64,000 nt of DNA from Cellulophaga algicola DSM 14237. Lineage in GTDB: Bacteria > Bacteroidota > Bacteroidia > Flavobacteriales > Flavobacteriaceae. How positions within the stretch are numbered: the first letter of the stretch is position 1; the number at the start of each line of letters is the position of its first letter. The position numbers were made by a program, and so were the translations under genes. Where the stretch lies: the NCBI RefSeq assembly GCF_000186265.1, contig NC_014934.1:3038001-3102000 (forward strand). The letters run 5' to 3'. Of the stretch, positions 1 through 10,549 are shown one piece after another. The notes under the pieces were generated by a model. That model had not been told where the DNA came from. It searched no databases and was given only the letters and a program-made list of their open reading frames with translations.

Positions 1-397
1 TTTCCGTCAGGCTGTTAATATTACTTCCTGGTGCTAGGGTTGTTGTGTAGTCATTTTTAGCGTCGTCTTTTATCCGATTCCAGTATTTGGCTATCTTTTT
101 ATCGTTTTTAACAACAAAAGCATTGCCTTCAATCTTTAATTGTATTCTTTTTTCTGGATGATAAAGTAAGATGCAAACTTTAGGGTTTTCTATAATATGA
201 GTTACCTTTTTAGAGCGTTTATCGGTAAAGAAGCTAAGGTTCCATTCCTCTGAAAAATCACGCAATACCACCGTGCGCAATCTGGCCATTTTGTCTAACC
301 CTACAGTGCCTAAGGTGAAAAATCGGAAAGGATGTCCATACTCGGTAATCCCTTTTTTTAACTCTTCTTTTATCTCGGTAAATACGGTTGAAGTCAT
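1..397 (-). CDS. Pyridoxamine 5'-phosphate oxidase-family FMN-binding protein (partial, C-terminus outside window)
   Basis: I translated this frame by hand from the ATG at 397 down to the left edge; about 132 residues are visible without a stop. The product begins MTSTVFTEIKEELKKG and contains ARLRTVVLR, an FTDKRSKKV segment and ILLYHPEKRIQLKIEG. This is the split-barrel layout of the PNPOx-like flavin-binding family, where the R-T-V-V-L-R strand and the S-x-K segment line the FMN site. The family includes true PNP oxidases and many flavin reductases or stress proteins, so the substrate cannot be fixed from a partial sequence. The gene diverges from guaA and has its own -7 element at 415-422. 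The family assignment is fairly secure and the enzymatic role is not. Confidence 0.75.
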   Translation of the reverse strand, partial: MTSTVFTEIKEELKKGITEYGHPFRFFTLGTVGLDKMARLRTVVLRDFSEEWNLSFFTDKRSKKVTHIIENPKVCILLYHPEKRIQLKIEGNAFVVKNDKKIAKYWNRIKDDAKNDYTTTLAPGSNINSLTE

Positions 398-414
398 ACT
401 CTATTTATTTAATT

Positions 415-422
415 CAAAAATA
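415..422 (-). promoter_or_regulatory. Flavobacterial -7 element for the PNPOx-like gene
   Basis: The minus strand reads TATTTTTG here, matching the Bacteroidetes consensus TAnnTTTG, 17 nt upstream of the ATG at 397. No clear -33 TTG was found at the usual spacing. Confidence 0.5.
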
Positions 423-527
423 GTTTTAATTGCAAAAAAAAACGACTCTAATAGGCAAGAAAAAAAGGGGTTAAAAATTTTTATATAAATATAACGAAAA
501 GAACCTTTTCTAAAATTTACATTTTAC

Positions 528-535
528 TATTTTTG
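528..535 (+). promoter_or_regulatory. Flavobacterial -7 element immediately before guaA
   Basis: TATTTTTG matches TAnnTTTG but ends only 3 nt before the guaA ATG at 539. A start site 5-7 nt downstream of such an element would fall in or beside the start codon, so the transcript would be leaderless or nearly so, or another promoter upstream is used. Confidence 0.5.
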
Positions 536-538
536 CGG

Positions 539-2071
539 ATGCAAAATAACGTCCTGATTTTAGATTTTGGTTCTCAGTACACACAACTCATAGCTAGAAG
601 AGTTAGAGAGCTTAATATTTTTTGTGAGATTAAACCTTACAATAAACTCCCAGAAGATTTATCAACCTATAAAGCAGTGATACTTTCTGGCTCTCCTTTT
701 TCAGTGAGAGCAGAAGACGCTCCGCATCCAGATTTATCTGGGATACAAGGTAAGAAGCCAATGTTGGCAGTTTGCTACGGAGCGCAATATTTAGCACATT
801 TTCAAGGGGGTAATGTAGCGCCATCAAATACTAGAGAGTATGGTAGAGCTAATTTATCGTTCGTAAAATCTGACGAAGCTTTCTTTGATAAGATTAATGT
901 AGGGAGTCAAGTTTGGATGAGTCATTCAGATACTATAAAAGAATTACCAGCAAATGCAACCCGTTTAGCAAGTACTGATGATGTTGAAAATGCTGCATAC
1001 CGGTTGGAAGGTGAAGATACTTATGCAATTCAATTTCATCCAGAAGTATATCATTCTAAAGACGGGAAACAATTATTAGAAAACTTTTTAGTACATATAG
1101 CTAAAGTAGCGCAAACCTGGACACCAGATTCATTTGTAGAGACTACAGTAGCAGATTTAAAAGCAAAAATCGGTACCGATAAAGTTATATTAGGTCTTTC
1201 TGGAGGTGTAGATTCTTCAGTAGCAGCGATGTTATTACATAAAGCAATTGGAAAAAATTTGCACTGCATCTTCGTGAATAATGGATTGCTTCGTAAAGAT
1301 GAGTTTCCAAGTGTGTTGGAGCAATACGAAGGAATGGGACTTAACGTTAAAGGAGTAGATGCTTCGGCACGCTTTTTGGATGAATTAGCAGGAGAGAGTG
1401 ATCCAGAGAAAAAACGTAAAATAATTGGGCGTGTATTTATTGAGGTTTTTGATGATGAATCACATTTAGTAGAAAATGCAAAGTGGTTGGCTCAAGGAAC
1501 TATTTATCCTGATGTAATAGAATCTGTTTCTGCTACAGGAGGACCATCTGCAACCATAAAAAGTCATCATAATGTAGGGGGATTACCAGACTTTATGAAA
1601 TTAAGTGTAGTAGAGCCACTTCGTATGTTATTTAAAGATGAGGTGCGTAGAGTAGGAGCAAGTATGGGATTAGATCCTTTGTTATTAGGAAGACACCCTT
1701 TTCCTGGTCCTGGATTAGCCATCAGAATTCTTGGAGATATTACCCGAGAAAAAGTAGCAATTTTGCAAGAAGTAGATGCTATTTTTATAAATGGATTAAA
1801 GAGCGCAGGGCTTTATGATAAAGTTTGGCAAGCTGGTGCAATGCTTTTACCCGTAAATAGTGTAGGGGTAATGGGAGATGAGAGAACTTATGAAAAATGT
1901 GTAGCTTTACGCGCTGTAGAAAGTACCGATGGCATGACTGCTGATTGGGTAAATTTACCATATGAGTTTTTGCAAAAGACTTCTAATGATATTATCAATA
2001 AGGTTAGAGGGGTAAATAGAGTGGTATATGACATCAGTTCAAAGCCACCAGCAACTATTGAGTGGGAATAA
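539..2071 (+). CDS. guaA: GMP synthase (glutamine-hydrolysing)
   Basis: Converts XMP to GMP in the cytoplasm using ATP and glutamine, the last step of guanine nucleotide synthesis. The 510-residue product begins [20 protein letters not shown]. The N-terminal class I glutamine amidotransferase domain (about 1-195) has its nucleophile in LAVCYGAQY and the His/Glu pair in QFHPEVYHS. The ATP-pyrophosphatase domain (about 200-390) carries the P-loop [12 protein letters not shown], and the C-terminal dimerisation domain includes [14 protein letters not shown] chose the ATG at 539, because the two residues obtainable from the TTG at 533 precede the conserved start and lie inside the promoter-like element. 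Length and motifs are normal for the family. Confidence 0.98.
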   Translation: MQNNVLILDFGSQYTQLIARRVRELNIFCEIKPYNKLPEDLSTYKAVILSGSPFSVRAEDAPHPDLSGIQGKKPMLAVCYGAQYLAHFQGGNVAPSNTREYGRANLSFVKSDEAFFDKINVGSQVWMSHSDTIKELPANATRLASTDDVENAAYRLEGEDTYAIQFHPEVYHSKDGKQLLENFLVHIAKVAQTWTPDSFVETTVADLKAKIGTDKVILGLSGGVDSSVAAMLLHKAIGKNLHCIFVNNGLLRKDEFPSVLEQYEGMGLNVKGVDASARFLDELAGESDPEKKRKIIGRVFIEVFDDESHLVENAKWLAQGTIYPDVIESVSATGGPSATIKSHHNVGGLPDFMKLSVVEPLRMLFKDEVRRVGASMGLDPLLLGRHPFPGPGLAIRILGDITREKVAILQEVDAIFINGLKSAGLYDKVWQAGAMLLPVNSVGVMGDERTYEKCVALRAVESTDGMTADWVNLPYEFLQKTSNDIINKVRGVNRVVYDISSKPPATIEWE

Positions 2072-2201
2072 AATTTAAAGTACTAATAATAACATAATCT
2101 GATTTAAAATGTTTATTTAAATAGGTATGATTACTTAAACTTGATAAGTAGTAATTTCTATTTGAAAGAAATAAAATCAACACTAAAGAAAATATAGTAA
2201 G

Positions 2202-4364
2202 ATGCAGAGACCATTCGCGAAATATTTTTTGTCAACACTAGTAGTTTTGTTGGTAAGCTTTTCGGCAGTTGCTCAAAAATTCACAACACATGCTGTGAAA
2301 AAAGGAGAAACTATTCATAGTATTTCTACACAGTATAAAACAACTCCTGAACGTATTTTAAATCTGAATAAGGAAATAAAGAATGTAGCGGAATTAAAAC
2401 CGAATACCATCTTGATTATTCCTTTAGACGCTAAAGCGGCAGATTCAAAAGGGGTTACGGTAAAAACTACGGCTGGTAATGGTACAGATGAAAGTAAAAG
2501 TATCATTATTGTACAAGAGGAGCCAACGAGTTTTATATCTTATAAAGTAAAGAGAAAAGATAATCTTTTTCGTTTATCAGAAAAATTTGATGTAAGTCAA
2601 GATGCGATAAAAAAATACAATAAAGAGTTGTATTCTGTGCAACTTAAAAAAGGAATGACTTTGAAAATTCCTAAGTTTAAAAAGATGAAACCAGAAGATA
2701 ATCCTTTTGATAATGGTCTTTTTGAAATGTATACGGTAAAACCAAAGGAAACTAGATGGTCTATCGTTAATAAATACGGTATTACAATTGATAGTCTTTT
2801 GGTGCTTAATCCGGACTTATCTAAACTAGATACCTATTTGGCCTCTGGTCAGGAGTTGCGTTTGCCTAAAAAAGCGGGGAGTACTATTGCAGATCAAACT
2901 TCACAACTATTTATTTCTTATACCGTTCCTCCTAAAAAAGGATTTTATGCTATTGAAAAAGAATTTGGAGCTACAGAAGCAGAGATTAAGGCATTAAACC
3001 CTGAAGTAAAAGATAGAGGATTGCAAGAAGGGATGGTCATTAGAATACCACAGAAAAAAACAGATAAAAAGTCTGTTAATACAGAGAACTTTAATTTTTA
3101 TGAAGTTAAACAAGGCGAAGGAGAATATTCTTTAAATAGAAAACTAGGCCTATCTTACAAAGAATTGCTGGCGTTAAACCCTGAGCTTCAAAATGGACTA
3201 AAAGCTGGAATGGTTTTAAAAATCCCAAAAGATAGCAATGGCGATTTTGAAGTGAAAAATTCCTTGATAATAGAAAACGTAGACCTTGTTAGTAAAATGA
3301 ATCTTTCTACAAAGCCTAACTTGGTGTTTTTATTACCGTTTAGATTGGATATGATAAATGTTGATAATAAATCTTCAGCAAGCGATGCCATTGTTAAAAG
3401 AAAGGATGCTAATTATAGTTTGGGTTTATATAGTGGTGCATTAGTTGCCTTAGATTCTATAAAAAAATTAGGGCTTACAGTGAATGTTTCTGTTTTTGAT
3501 ACTGAGAAAAGTGTCGAAAAAACTAGAGCATTATTGGCTAAGCCAGAACTTAAAAATGCGGATGCTGTAATAGGTCCTTTAGATTCTCAGTCATTACAAG
3601 AGGTTGCGGTACGTGTCGGTCAAAACCAAATTCCGGTAATAGCTCCGTTACCAGCTAAAAGCGATATTAGTCTTTCTAATGTATTTTATACCGTACCTTC
3701 TGATACCGATTTGATGAAGCATATGTTTTCTTATGTAAAAGAAAATGTAGGAACCGAAAATATAGTGGTTATCGCTGATGATGAGCATAAAGCAACAAAG
3801 GAATTGATTGTTAAAGAATTTCCAAATGCAAAGTCTTTACAATTGGTAGAGAAATATGCAATGAAAAATAAGATTGTAGCTTTACTCTCTTCTAGTCAAG
3901 AGAATTGGGTTTTCTTAGAAACAGATCAGTTAAACACTATTAATAGTGTAATTTCTGTATTGAATGCTTCTATTACAGATAAAAGAAAAATTCGTGTATT
4001 TACCACGAATAAAGGAAAAGCTTTTGATAGTGATAAAATAAACCATACGCATCTTTCTTATTTATCATTCACTTACCCTTCTGTTGATGGAGAAGATAAA
4101 AATGATTCTTTTGAGTCAGCTTATAAGAGAATGAATAAAGGGAAATCTCCAGATAAATTTGCACGTAGAGGTTTTGATATTACGTTTGATGTTTTATTGA
4201 AATTAGCGTACAAACAGAATCTTTTTGAGGCTTCAAAGTTTGTTGGAGAAACAAAATACAGTGCTAATAAGTTTAATTATACAAGAGAGGGTGCTGCAGG
4301 TTACCGTAATCACTCTAGTTATATTATGGCTTATGATGAGATGTGGATAAAACAATTAGATTAA
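2202..4364 (+). CDS. Secreted protein with five LysM-like repeats and a C-terminal periplasmic-binding (PBP1-like) domain
   Basis: A 720-residue exported protein. A Sec signal peptide is seen at 1-24 (hydrophobic LVVLLVSFSAVAQ, cleavage near AVAQ-K). Five LysM-type repeats follow at roughly 28-74, 113-158, 176-224, 238-286 and 299-343; each starts with a (Y/H)xVKxxE-like strand and ends in a basic I-P such as LIIP, LKIP or LRLP. LysM repeats bind peptidoglycan. From about 370 the chain changes to alternating segments such as LVFLLPFRLDM and ADAVIGPLDSQSLQEVA, resembling the type 1 periplasmic-binding fold of amino-acid receptors. This domain pairing is common in flavobacteria, with no defined role known to me. 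Its TAA is 2 nt before the OsmC-family gene, so the two are probably co-transcribed. Confidence 0.85.
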   Translation: MQRPFAKYFLSTLVVLLVSFSAVAQKFTTHAVKKGETIHSISTQYKTTPERILNLNKEIKNVAELKPNTILIIPLDAKAADSKGVTVKTTAGNGTDESKSIIIVQEEPTSFISYKVKRKDNLFRLSEKFDVSQDAIKKYNKELYSVQLKKGMTLKIPKFKKMKPEDNPFDNGLFEMYTVKPKETRWSIVNKYGITIDSLLVLNPDLSKLDTYLASGQELRLPKKAGSTIADQTSQLFISYTVPPKKGFYAIEKEFGATEAEIKALNPEVKDRGLQEGMVIRIPQKKTDKKSVNTENFNFYEVKQGEGEYSLNRKLGLSYKELLALNPELQNGLKAGMVLKIPKDSNGDFEVKNSLIIENVDLVSKMNLSTKPNLVFLLPFRLDMINVDNKSSASDAIVKRKDANYSLGLYSGALVALDSIKKLGLTVNVSVFDTEKSVEKTRALLAKPELKNADAVIGPLDSQSLQEVAVRVGQNQIPVIAPLPAKSDISLSNVFYTVPSDTDLMKHMFSYVKENVGTENIVVIADDEHKATKELIVKEFPNAKSLQLVEKYAMKNKIVALLSSSQENWVFLETDQLNTINSVISVLNASITDKRKIRVFTTNKGKAFDSDKINHTHLSYLSFTYPSVDGEDKNDSFESAYKRMNKGKSPDKFARRGFDITFDVLLKLAYKQNLFEASKFVGETKYSANKFNYTREGAAGYRNHSSYIMAYDEMWIKQLD

Positions 4365-4366
4365 AA

Positions 4367-4771
4367 ATGACAGCAAAAGTTACTTATTTAGGAGGTTTAA
4401 GAAATAGTTGTGAGCATTTAGCTTCAGGAGATATTTTTGCTACAGATGCTCCAGTAGATAATAATGGATTAGGTCAGGCTTTCTCTCCTACAGATACAGT
4501 TGCAACAGGTTTAGCAAGTTGCATGATGACAATGATGGGAATTAAGGCTAACGGTTTAGCGGTAGATCTAAAAGGAGCTACAGCAGGCGTAACCAAGCAT
4601 ATGGCCACTGAACCAAGAAGGATTTCTAAAATTGAAGTTGTGCTAAATTTACCTAGTGCTATTTCTGATAAGAACAGAAAGATTCTAGAGCATACCGCAA
4701 ATACATGTCCAGTGCACTTTAGTCTGCATCCAGCTATTGAAAAAGTAATTACGTTTCATTGGGATTTATAA
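4367..4771 (+). CDS. OsmC-family peroxiredoxin-like protein
   Basis: A 134-residue cytoplasmic protein of the OsmC/Ohr superfamily, which reduces organic hydroperoxides using a pair of cysteines. Both are visible, in GLASCMMTMM and ANTCPVHFSL. The start chosen is the ATG at 4367, 2 nt after the stop of the LysM gene; a longer version beginning at 4343 would overlap that gene and adds non-conserved residues. The 3' end overlaps the next gene by 13 nt. The window encodes a second member, the Ohr subfamily protein at 21751, and the two are clearly different subfamilies. Family assignment is strong; the substrate is inferred. Confidence 0.9.
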   Translation: MTAKVTYLGGLRNSCEHLASGDIFATDAPVDNNGLGQAFSPTDTVATGLASCMMTMMGIKANGLAVDLKGATAGVTKHMATEPRRISKIEVVLNLPSAISDKNRKILEHTANTCPVHFSLHPAIEKVITFHWDL

Positions 4772-5286
4772 GAATTATACCATTCTTTTTTGTGTTATTT
4801 ATCTTGCCACTTTCGGCTCAAGAAGAGGAAATTATCCTTTGGGATGCTAATACAAAATTGAGTTGGGCAGATTTTAAAGGAGAACCTACCAATACTAGAG
4901 CAGCTGCTGTAACCGCAAGTGGATTAACGTATAGTTTTTCTACGCTTCGGAAAAATGATGCTGTTGTTGAGGTTAATTTTGAAGTAAAATCTCATTTTTA
5001 TCCAAATGAATCATGGTACCGTCCAGAAGTATGTGATACTGTAATTTTAAAACATGAGCAGTTGCATTTCGACATTACTGAGTTGTATGCCAGAAAATTC
5101 TTAGAACGTTTGAATAAAGCCACCTTTACAAATAAAGCGAAAGCGGAAGTAAAGGCTATTTACAATCAAATTAATACAGACCTTAATGAGTACCAGAATC
5201 TATATGATGCTGAAACTAATTTTTCTCGCAACCGAGAGCAACAGGTAATTTGGGAAATTAGACTTAATAAACTATTGAAGGACTAA
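4759..5286 (+). CDS. DUF922 predicted secreted Zn-dependent protease
   Basis: A 175-residue product with an N-terminal signal peptide (IRIIPFFFVLFILPLSAQ) and a mature part containing LSWADFKGEP near the N-terminus, a hallmark of DUF922, and HEQLHFDI, an HExxH zinc-metalloprotease motif. The only available start in this frame is the TTG at 4759, because a TGA lies at 4738 and no ATG precedes the signal peptide. The gene therefore starts inside the last codons of the OsmC gene (13-nt overlap), suggesting translational coupling. Protease activity is a prediction from the motif; the substrate is unknown. Confidence 0.8.
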   Translation: MGFIRIIPFFFVLFILPLSAQEEEIILWDANTKLSWADFKGEPTNTRAAAVTASGLTYSFSTLRKNDAVVEVNFEVKSHFYPNESWYRPEVCDTVILKHEQLHFDITELYARKFLERLNKATFTNKAKAEVKAIYNQINTDLNEYQNLYDAETNFSRNREQQVIWEIRLNKLLKD

Positions 5287-5287
5287 T

Positions 5288-5322
5288 CTAATATGTGATG
5301 TCTATTAGACATCGCATATTAG
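5288..5322. terminator. Bidirectional stem-loop between convergent genes
   Basis: A 15-bp stem, CTAATATGTGATGTC (5288-5302) against 5308-5322, with one position that is a G-U pair in RNA and a TATTA loop. It lies between the DUF922 gene and the convergent isomerase-like gene, and includes the last codons and stop of the latter. There is no long T-tract, so a classical intrinsic terminator is not certain. Confidence 0.55.
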
Positions 5323-6174
5323 AAAGCCTTGCTTAAGGGAATCTATTTTATCATCTTTTTTTGGAAGAAACTCTTGTGCAACGTGCCCGGTAAATCCTGT
5401 TGCTAAAATTGCACGCATAATTGCTGGGTAGTATAATTCTTGTGATTCATCAACTTCATTCCTTCCAGGAACTCCAGCGGTATGGTAGTGCCCAAAATAC
5501 TGGTGGTTATCTTGTATAGTGCGAATAATATCACCCTCCATAATTTGCATGTGATAAATATCAAAAAGCAATTTAAAGCTTTCAGAATTTATTGCTTTGC
5601 ATAATTCTATGCCCCATGCAGAAGTATCACACATATAATCTTCATGATTAATTTTAGAATTAAGGAGTTCCATTTGAAGTACCACACCATGTTTTTCTGC
5701 CAATGGCATAATTTTTTTAAGACCTTCTGCACAGTTTTTAAGACCAACCTTATCATCCATGCCATTTCTATTTCCACTAAAACAAATTAGATTGGTATAG
5801 CCAGCTTCTGCTACTTTAGGAATTATTTGCTCGTAATCGGCAATTAATTCTTCGTGTAATTTTGGATCGTTCCAGCCTTCAGTAATTCCTTTTCCAGCAC
5901 CCCAACACATAGAAGCGTGAATATTATATTTTTTCAGTATTGGCCATTCTTCTGGTCCTGTTAAATCTATAGATTTTACACCTAGTTCATTTAATGTTTT
6001 TAAGAAGTCTTCTAATGGAATTTTACCAAAACACCAATGGCAAACGCTGTGATTGATATTGTTTTTCAATACAAAATCTTTTTTTAGAGTATCTATAGGG
6101 GCATTTGCAGCTTTGCAAGAGACAATGCCTAATGATCCTACAGCAGCAGTTCCAATGAATTTACGTCTTTCCAT
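5305..6174 (-). CDS. Hydroxypyruvate isomerase / sugar phosphate isomerase-epimerase-like TIM-barrel protein, exported
   Basis: A 289-residue protein of the xylose-isomerase-like TIM-barrel superfamily. It starts MERRKFIGTAAVGSLGIVSC, a twin-arginine-like or lipoprotein-like signal (Cys at 20), so it is probably exported. The barrel contains metal-site segments typical of the family: LQMELLNS (Glu), LLFDIYHMQI (Asp and His), FGHYHTAGVPGRNE (His) and AQEFLP (terminal Glu). The order E...DxYHxQ...HxA..PGR resembles hydroxypyruvate isomerase (Hyi). An exported version with a Tat-like leader is common in Bacteroidetes and is likely involved in sugar processing rather than glyoxylate metabolism; that is inference. 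A -7 element lies at 6200-6207. Confidence 0.8.
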   Translation of the reverse strand: MERRKFIGTAAVGSLGIVSCKAANAPIDTLKKDFVLKNNINHSVCHWCFGKIPLEDFLKTLNELGVKSIDLTGPEEWPILKKYNIHASMCWGAGKGITEGWNDPKLHEELIADYEQIIPKVAEAGYTNLICFSGNRNGMDDKVGLKNCAEGLKKIMPLAEKHGVVLQMELLNSKINHEDYMCDTSAWGIELCKAINSESFKLLFDIYHMQIMEGDIIRTIQDNHQYFGHYHTAGVPGRNEVDESQELYYPAIMRAILATGFTGHVAQEFLPKKDDKIDSLKQGFLICDV

Positions 6175-6199
6175 TTTTATTTTTTTAACAGGTGAATAT

Positions 6200-6207
6200 C
6201 AAATATA
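6200..6207 (-). promoter_or_regulatory. Flavobacterial -7 element for the isomerase-like gene
   Basis: The minus strand reads TATATTTG, a match to TAnnTTTG, 25 nt upstream of the ATG at 6174. Confidence 0.5.
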
Positions 6208-6396
6208 AATTATTTTGATGAATAAATGTAATTTAGACATTTAATAATAGTGATGTGATTTTAATTTTAAAATAACTTTTTTAATCGACTAGTTGTAAAA
6301 AATCATCAAATTAGCGCTGTAATCTAAGCATTTCTACTTTTAAATGAATAATTTTAACCCAAGAAACTTAAACGGTTTTTTATACTAATTATTTTC

Positions 6397-6633
6397 ATGG
6401 AAATAAAACCAGATACACGTAAATTAATAGAGTTAGCGCATTATCGGATGCCTTTTGGAAAGTATAAAGGACGTTATTTGGTTTCACTTCCAGAGCCTTA
6501 TTTGATATGGTTTCAGCAAAAAGGATTTCCTGAAGGTAAGCTGGGAGACTTGCTAAAAGCTATGACGGAGATTAAAATAAATGGTCTAGAAGGGCTTATC
6601 TATAAAATTCAGAAAGATTTTCCTAAACAATAA
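6397..6633 (+). CDS. DUF3820 family protein
   Basis: A 78-residue protein containing MPFGKYKGRYLVSLPEPYLIWF and a C-terminal Leu-rich helix. The MPFGKYKG...LP..YL.WF signature identifies DUF3820, a small cytoplasmic family often listed as a putative quorum-sensing-regulated factor. I know of no biochemical function. It stands alone, 222 bp after the divergent isomerase-like gene and upstream of pyrG, which has its own promoter. Confidence 0.8.
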   Translation: MEIKPDTRKLIELAHYRMPFGKYKGRYLVSLPEPYLIWFQQKGFPEGKLGDLLKAMTEIKINGLEGLIYKIQKDFPKQ

Positions 6634-6649
6634 GCCATATATGTGGTAG

Positions 6650-8308
<1,659 letters not shown>

Positions 8309-8346
8309 GATTACTGCCACTATGGCACAAATAATAGAATTGGGGC

Positions 8347-8354
8347 TATATTTG
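8347..8354 (+). promoter_or_regulatory. Flavobacterial -7 element for yidC
   Basis: TATATTTG, a perfect TAnnTTTG match, 58 nt upstream of the yidC ATG. It implies a 5' untranslated region of about 50 nt. Confidence 0.55.
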
Positions 8355-8412
8355 CACCTACTCGAAACTAGAAATGCACAATAAAAGCATAAGGTTTATT
8401 TAATAGTGATAA

Positions 8413-10269
8413 ATGGAAGAAAAGAAATTAGACGTAAAGTCGATAATTGGTTTTGTATTGATTTTTGGAATTTTGCTTTTTATGTTTTGGCAAAACCAAC
8501 CAACAGATGAAGAGGTAGCAGCAAAAAAAGTAGAGCAAGAGCAAATTGATGCTAAAGCTAAAGAAGAAAAGGTAGAAGTGAATACGGAACAAAAAGCTCC
8601 TGTATTAAATTTACAAGATTCTACAGCAGTTACAAATTATAAGAATACAATAGGTGCTTTCGGATTTACAAAACCTTCAGAAGAAACAACGGTTTTAGAA
8701 AACAATCTAGTTTACTTGAGAATTAGTAATAAGGGAGGGCAAATTATAGAGGCTAAAATGAAAAATTTTACCACCTATGATTCAATTCCTGTTTATTTAG
8801 TAAAAGATGGTAATGCTTCCTTTGCATTAAATTTTTCAACCAATGATAATCGCACATTAAATACAGCAGATTTATTTTTTGAACCTTCATTAACTACTAG
8901 CGGAGATAATCAAGTGCTTTCTATGAAAGCTAAGATTTCTGAAAATCAATTTTTAGAATACCGTTATGAAATGAAACCAGATGACTATCTGGTAGACTTT
9001 GCTATAAAAACTCAAGGATTAAGTAGCGTTATTAATAATACTAAGCCTATTAACTTAGATTGGAAATTAAAAGCGATTCGCCATTCTAAAAGTATTAAAT
9101 ATTCTAATAGGTATACTAGGCTAACGTATAATCATGAAGATGGTAAAATTAGTAAACTATCTGATAGTAGTGATGATGATGAAGAAACTGAAAAAGATGT
9201 GAAATGGTTATCATACCGTCAGCATTTTTTTAGCTCAATTTTGGCGACAAACAAACCTTTTGAATCGGCTAAATTATTTTCTAAAAACTTAGTAGAAGAC
9301 GAATCACATACTCAAAAGTATATGAAAGATTATGCTTCTGAGATGCCTTTGAAATTAGAAGGTGGAGAATTAAGTTATGCTATGAATTGGTATTATGGAC
9401 CAACAGATGCTAAAGTTTTAGCACAATATAAAGATTTAGGCTTAGAAGACTCTGTTCCTTTTGGTTGGGGTATTTTTGGATTGATTAATAGGTATGTATT
9501 TACTCCTTTATTTACTTTTCTAAGTGGAATGGTGCCAGCAGGTATAGCCATTATCATTATGACTATATTGGTGCGTTTGGCGATGTCTCCAGTGACCTAC
9601 AAATCATACTTATCTCAAGCTAAAATGAAGGTTCTAAAGCCTGAAATAGCAGAGATCAATGAAAAATATAAGGATAATGCAGCTAAAAAACAGCAAGAAA
9701 CAATGAAGCTGAATACAAAAGCAGGGGTGAGTCCATTAAGTGGCTGTATACCGGCTTTAATTCAAATGCCAATTTTCTATGCATTGTTTATGTTCTTCCC
9801 AACGTCTTTTGCACTACGTCAAAAGCCATTTTTATGGGCAGATGATTTATCGTCTTATGATGTAATAGCACAATTGCCATTCACGATACCTTTTTACGGA
9901 GATCACGTGAGTTTGTTTCCGATCTTGGCATCTATAGCTATCTTCTTTTATATGATGATGACAACGGGGCAGAATATGACGCAACAGCCAGGTATGCCAA
10001 ACATGAAGTTTATTATGTATTTATCACCATTAATGATGTTGGTATTTTTTAATAGTTATGCAAGTGGATTGAGTTTGTATTACTTCATCTCTAACCTAAT
10101 TACCATATTTATTATGTTAGCGATAAAGAATTTTATTCTAGATGATGCTAAAATTCATGCGCAAATACAAGAAAATAAGAAGAAGCCTAAGAAAGAAAAT
10201 AAGTTTCAACGTAAAATGCGTGAAATGATGGAACAGGCAGAAATTCAAAAGAACGCAGGTAAGAAGTAA
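8413..10269 (+). CDS. yidC: Membrane protein insertase YidC
   Basis: Inserts and folds inner-membrane proteins, alone or with the Sec translocon. The 618-residue protein has an N-terminal membrane anchor (IIGFVLIFGILLFMFWQNQP), a large periplasmic beta domain (about 55-360), and the conserved YidC/Oxa1 core with membrane segments near 370-395, 450-470, 500-520 and 535-570. Core motifs seen include MSPVTYKSYLSQAKM and SPLSGCIPALIQMPIFYALF. The tail is strongly basic (KENKFQRKMREMMEQ), as expected for ribosome contact. It follows pyrG, a common order in flavobacteria, and ends in a clear terminator. Confidence 0.97.
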   Translation: MEEKKLDVKSIIGFVLIFGILLFMFWQNQPTDEEVAAKKVEQEQIDAKAKEEKVEVNTEQKAPVLNLQDSTAVTNYKNTIGAFGFTKPSEETTVLENNLVYLRISNKGGQIIEAKMKNFTTYDSIPVYLVKDGNASFALNFSTNDNRTLNTADLFFEPSLTTSGDNQVLSMKAKISENQFLEYRYEMKPDDYLVDFAIKTQGLSSVINNTKPINLDWKLKAIRHSKSIKYSNRYTRLTYNHEDGKISKLSDSSDDDEETEKDVKWLSYRQHFFSSILATNKPFESAKLFSKNLVEDESHTQKYMKDYASEMPLKLEGGELSYAMNWYYGPTDAKVLAQYKDLGLEDSVPFGWGIFGLINRYVFTPLFTFLSGMVPAGIAIIIMTILVRLAMSPVTYKSYLSQAKMKVLKPEIAEINEKYKDNAAKKQQETMKLNTKAGVSPLSGCIPALIQMPIFYALFMFFPTSFALRQKPFLWADDLSSYDVIAQLPFTIPFYGDHVSLFPILASIAIFFYMMMTTGQNMTQQPGMPNMKFIMYLSPLMMLVFFNSYASGLSLYYFISNLITIFIMLAIKNFILDDAKIHAQIQENKKKPKKENKFQRKMREMMEQAEIQKNAGKK

Positions 10270-10288
10270 ACTAGATTTATAGTGTAAT

Positions 10289-10337
10289 AAAAAAAGCTCC
10301 TTTGCTAAGATTTAATTCTTGCTTAGGAGCTTTTTTG
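10289..10337 (+). terminator. Intrinsic terminator after yidC
   Basis: An inverted repeat AAAAAAGCTCCT ... AGGAGCTTTTTT with extra pairing inside (GCTAAG against CTTGC), ending in a T6 run, 20 nt after the yidC stop. Confidence 0.85.
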
Positions 10338-10471
10338 TTGAGGTTGGTTTGGTAAGATTTGGGACTTCAAAGATGCGACAAAGACTAAGTTTTTTAAAAT
10401 AATAGTTGCCAAATGCCGATTTCTGTATATTAAATAAACCTGTGGTGTTGTAACGCAAAAATATAGGGTAT

Positions 10472-10510
10472 AAAAAAAGAGGCTTACGAATTATAGTTGT
10501 AAGCCTCTTT
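10472..10510 (-). terminator. Intrinsic terminator after the fasciclin gene
   Basis: A perfect 12-bp stem AAAGAGGCTTAC (10476-10487) / GTAAGCCTCTTT (10499-10510). On the minus strand it is followed by a T-rich tract, downstream of the minus-strand fasciclin gene that ends at 10550. The interval 10338-10471 holds no gene that I recognise. Confidence 0.85.
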
Positions 10511-10549
10511 GTTATTTTTTAAAATAATACCGATGAAGTATCTAAAGTA

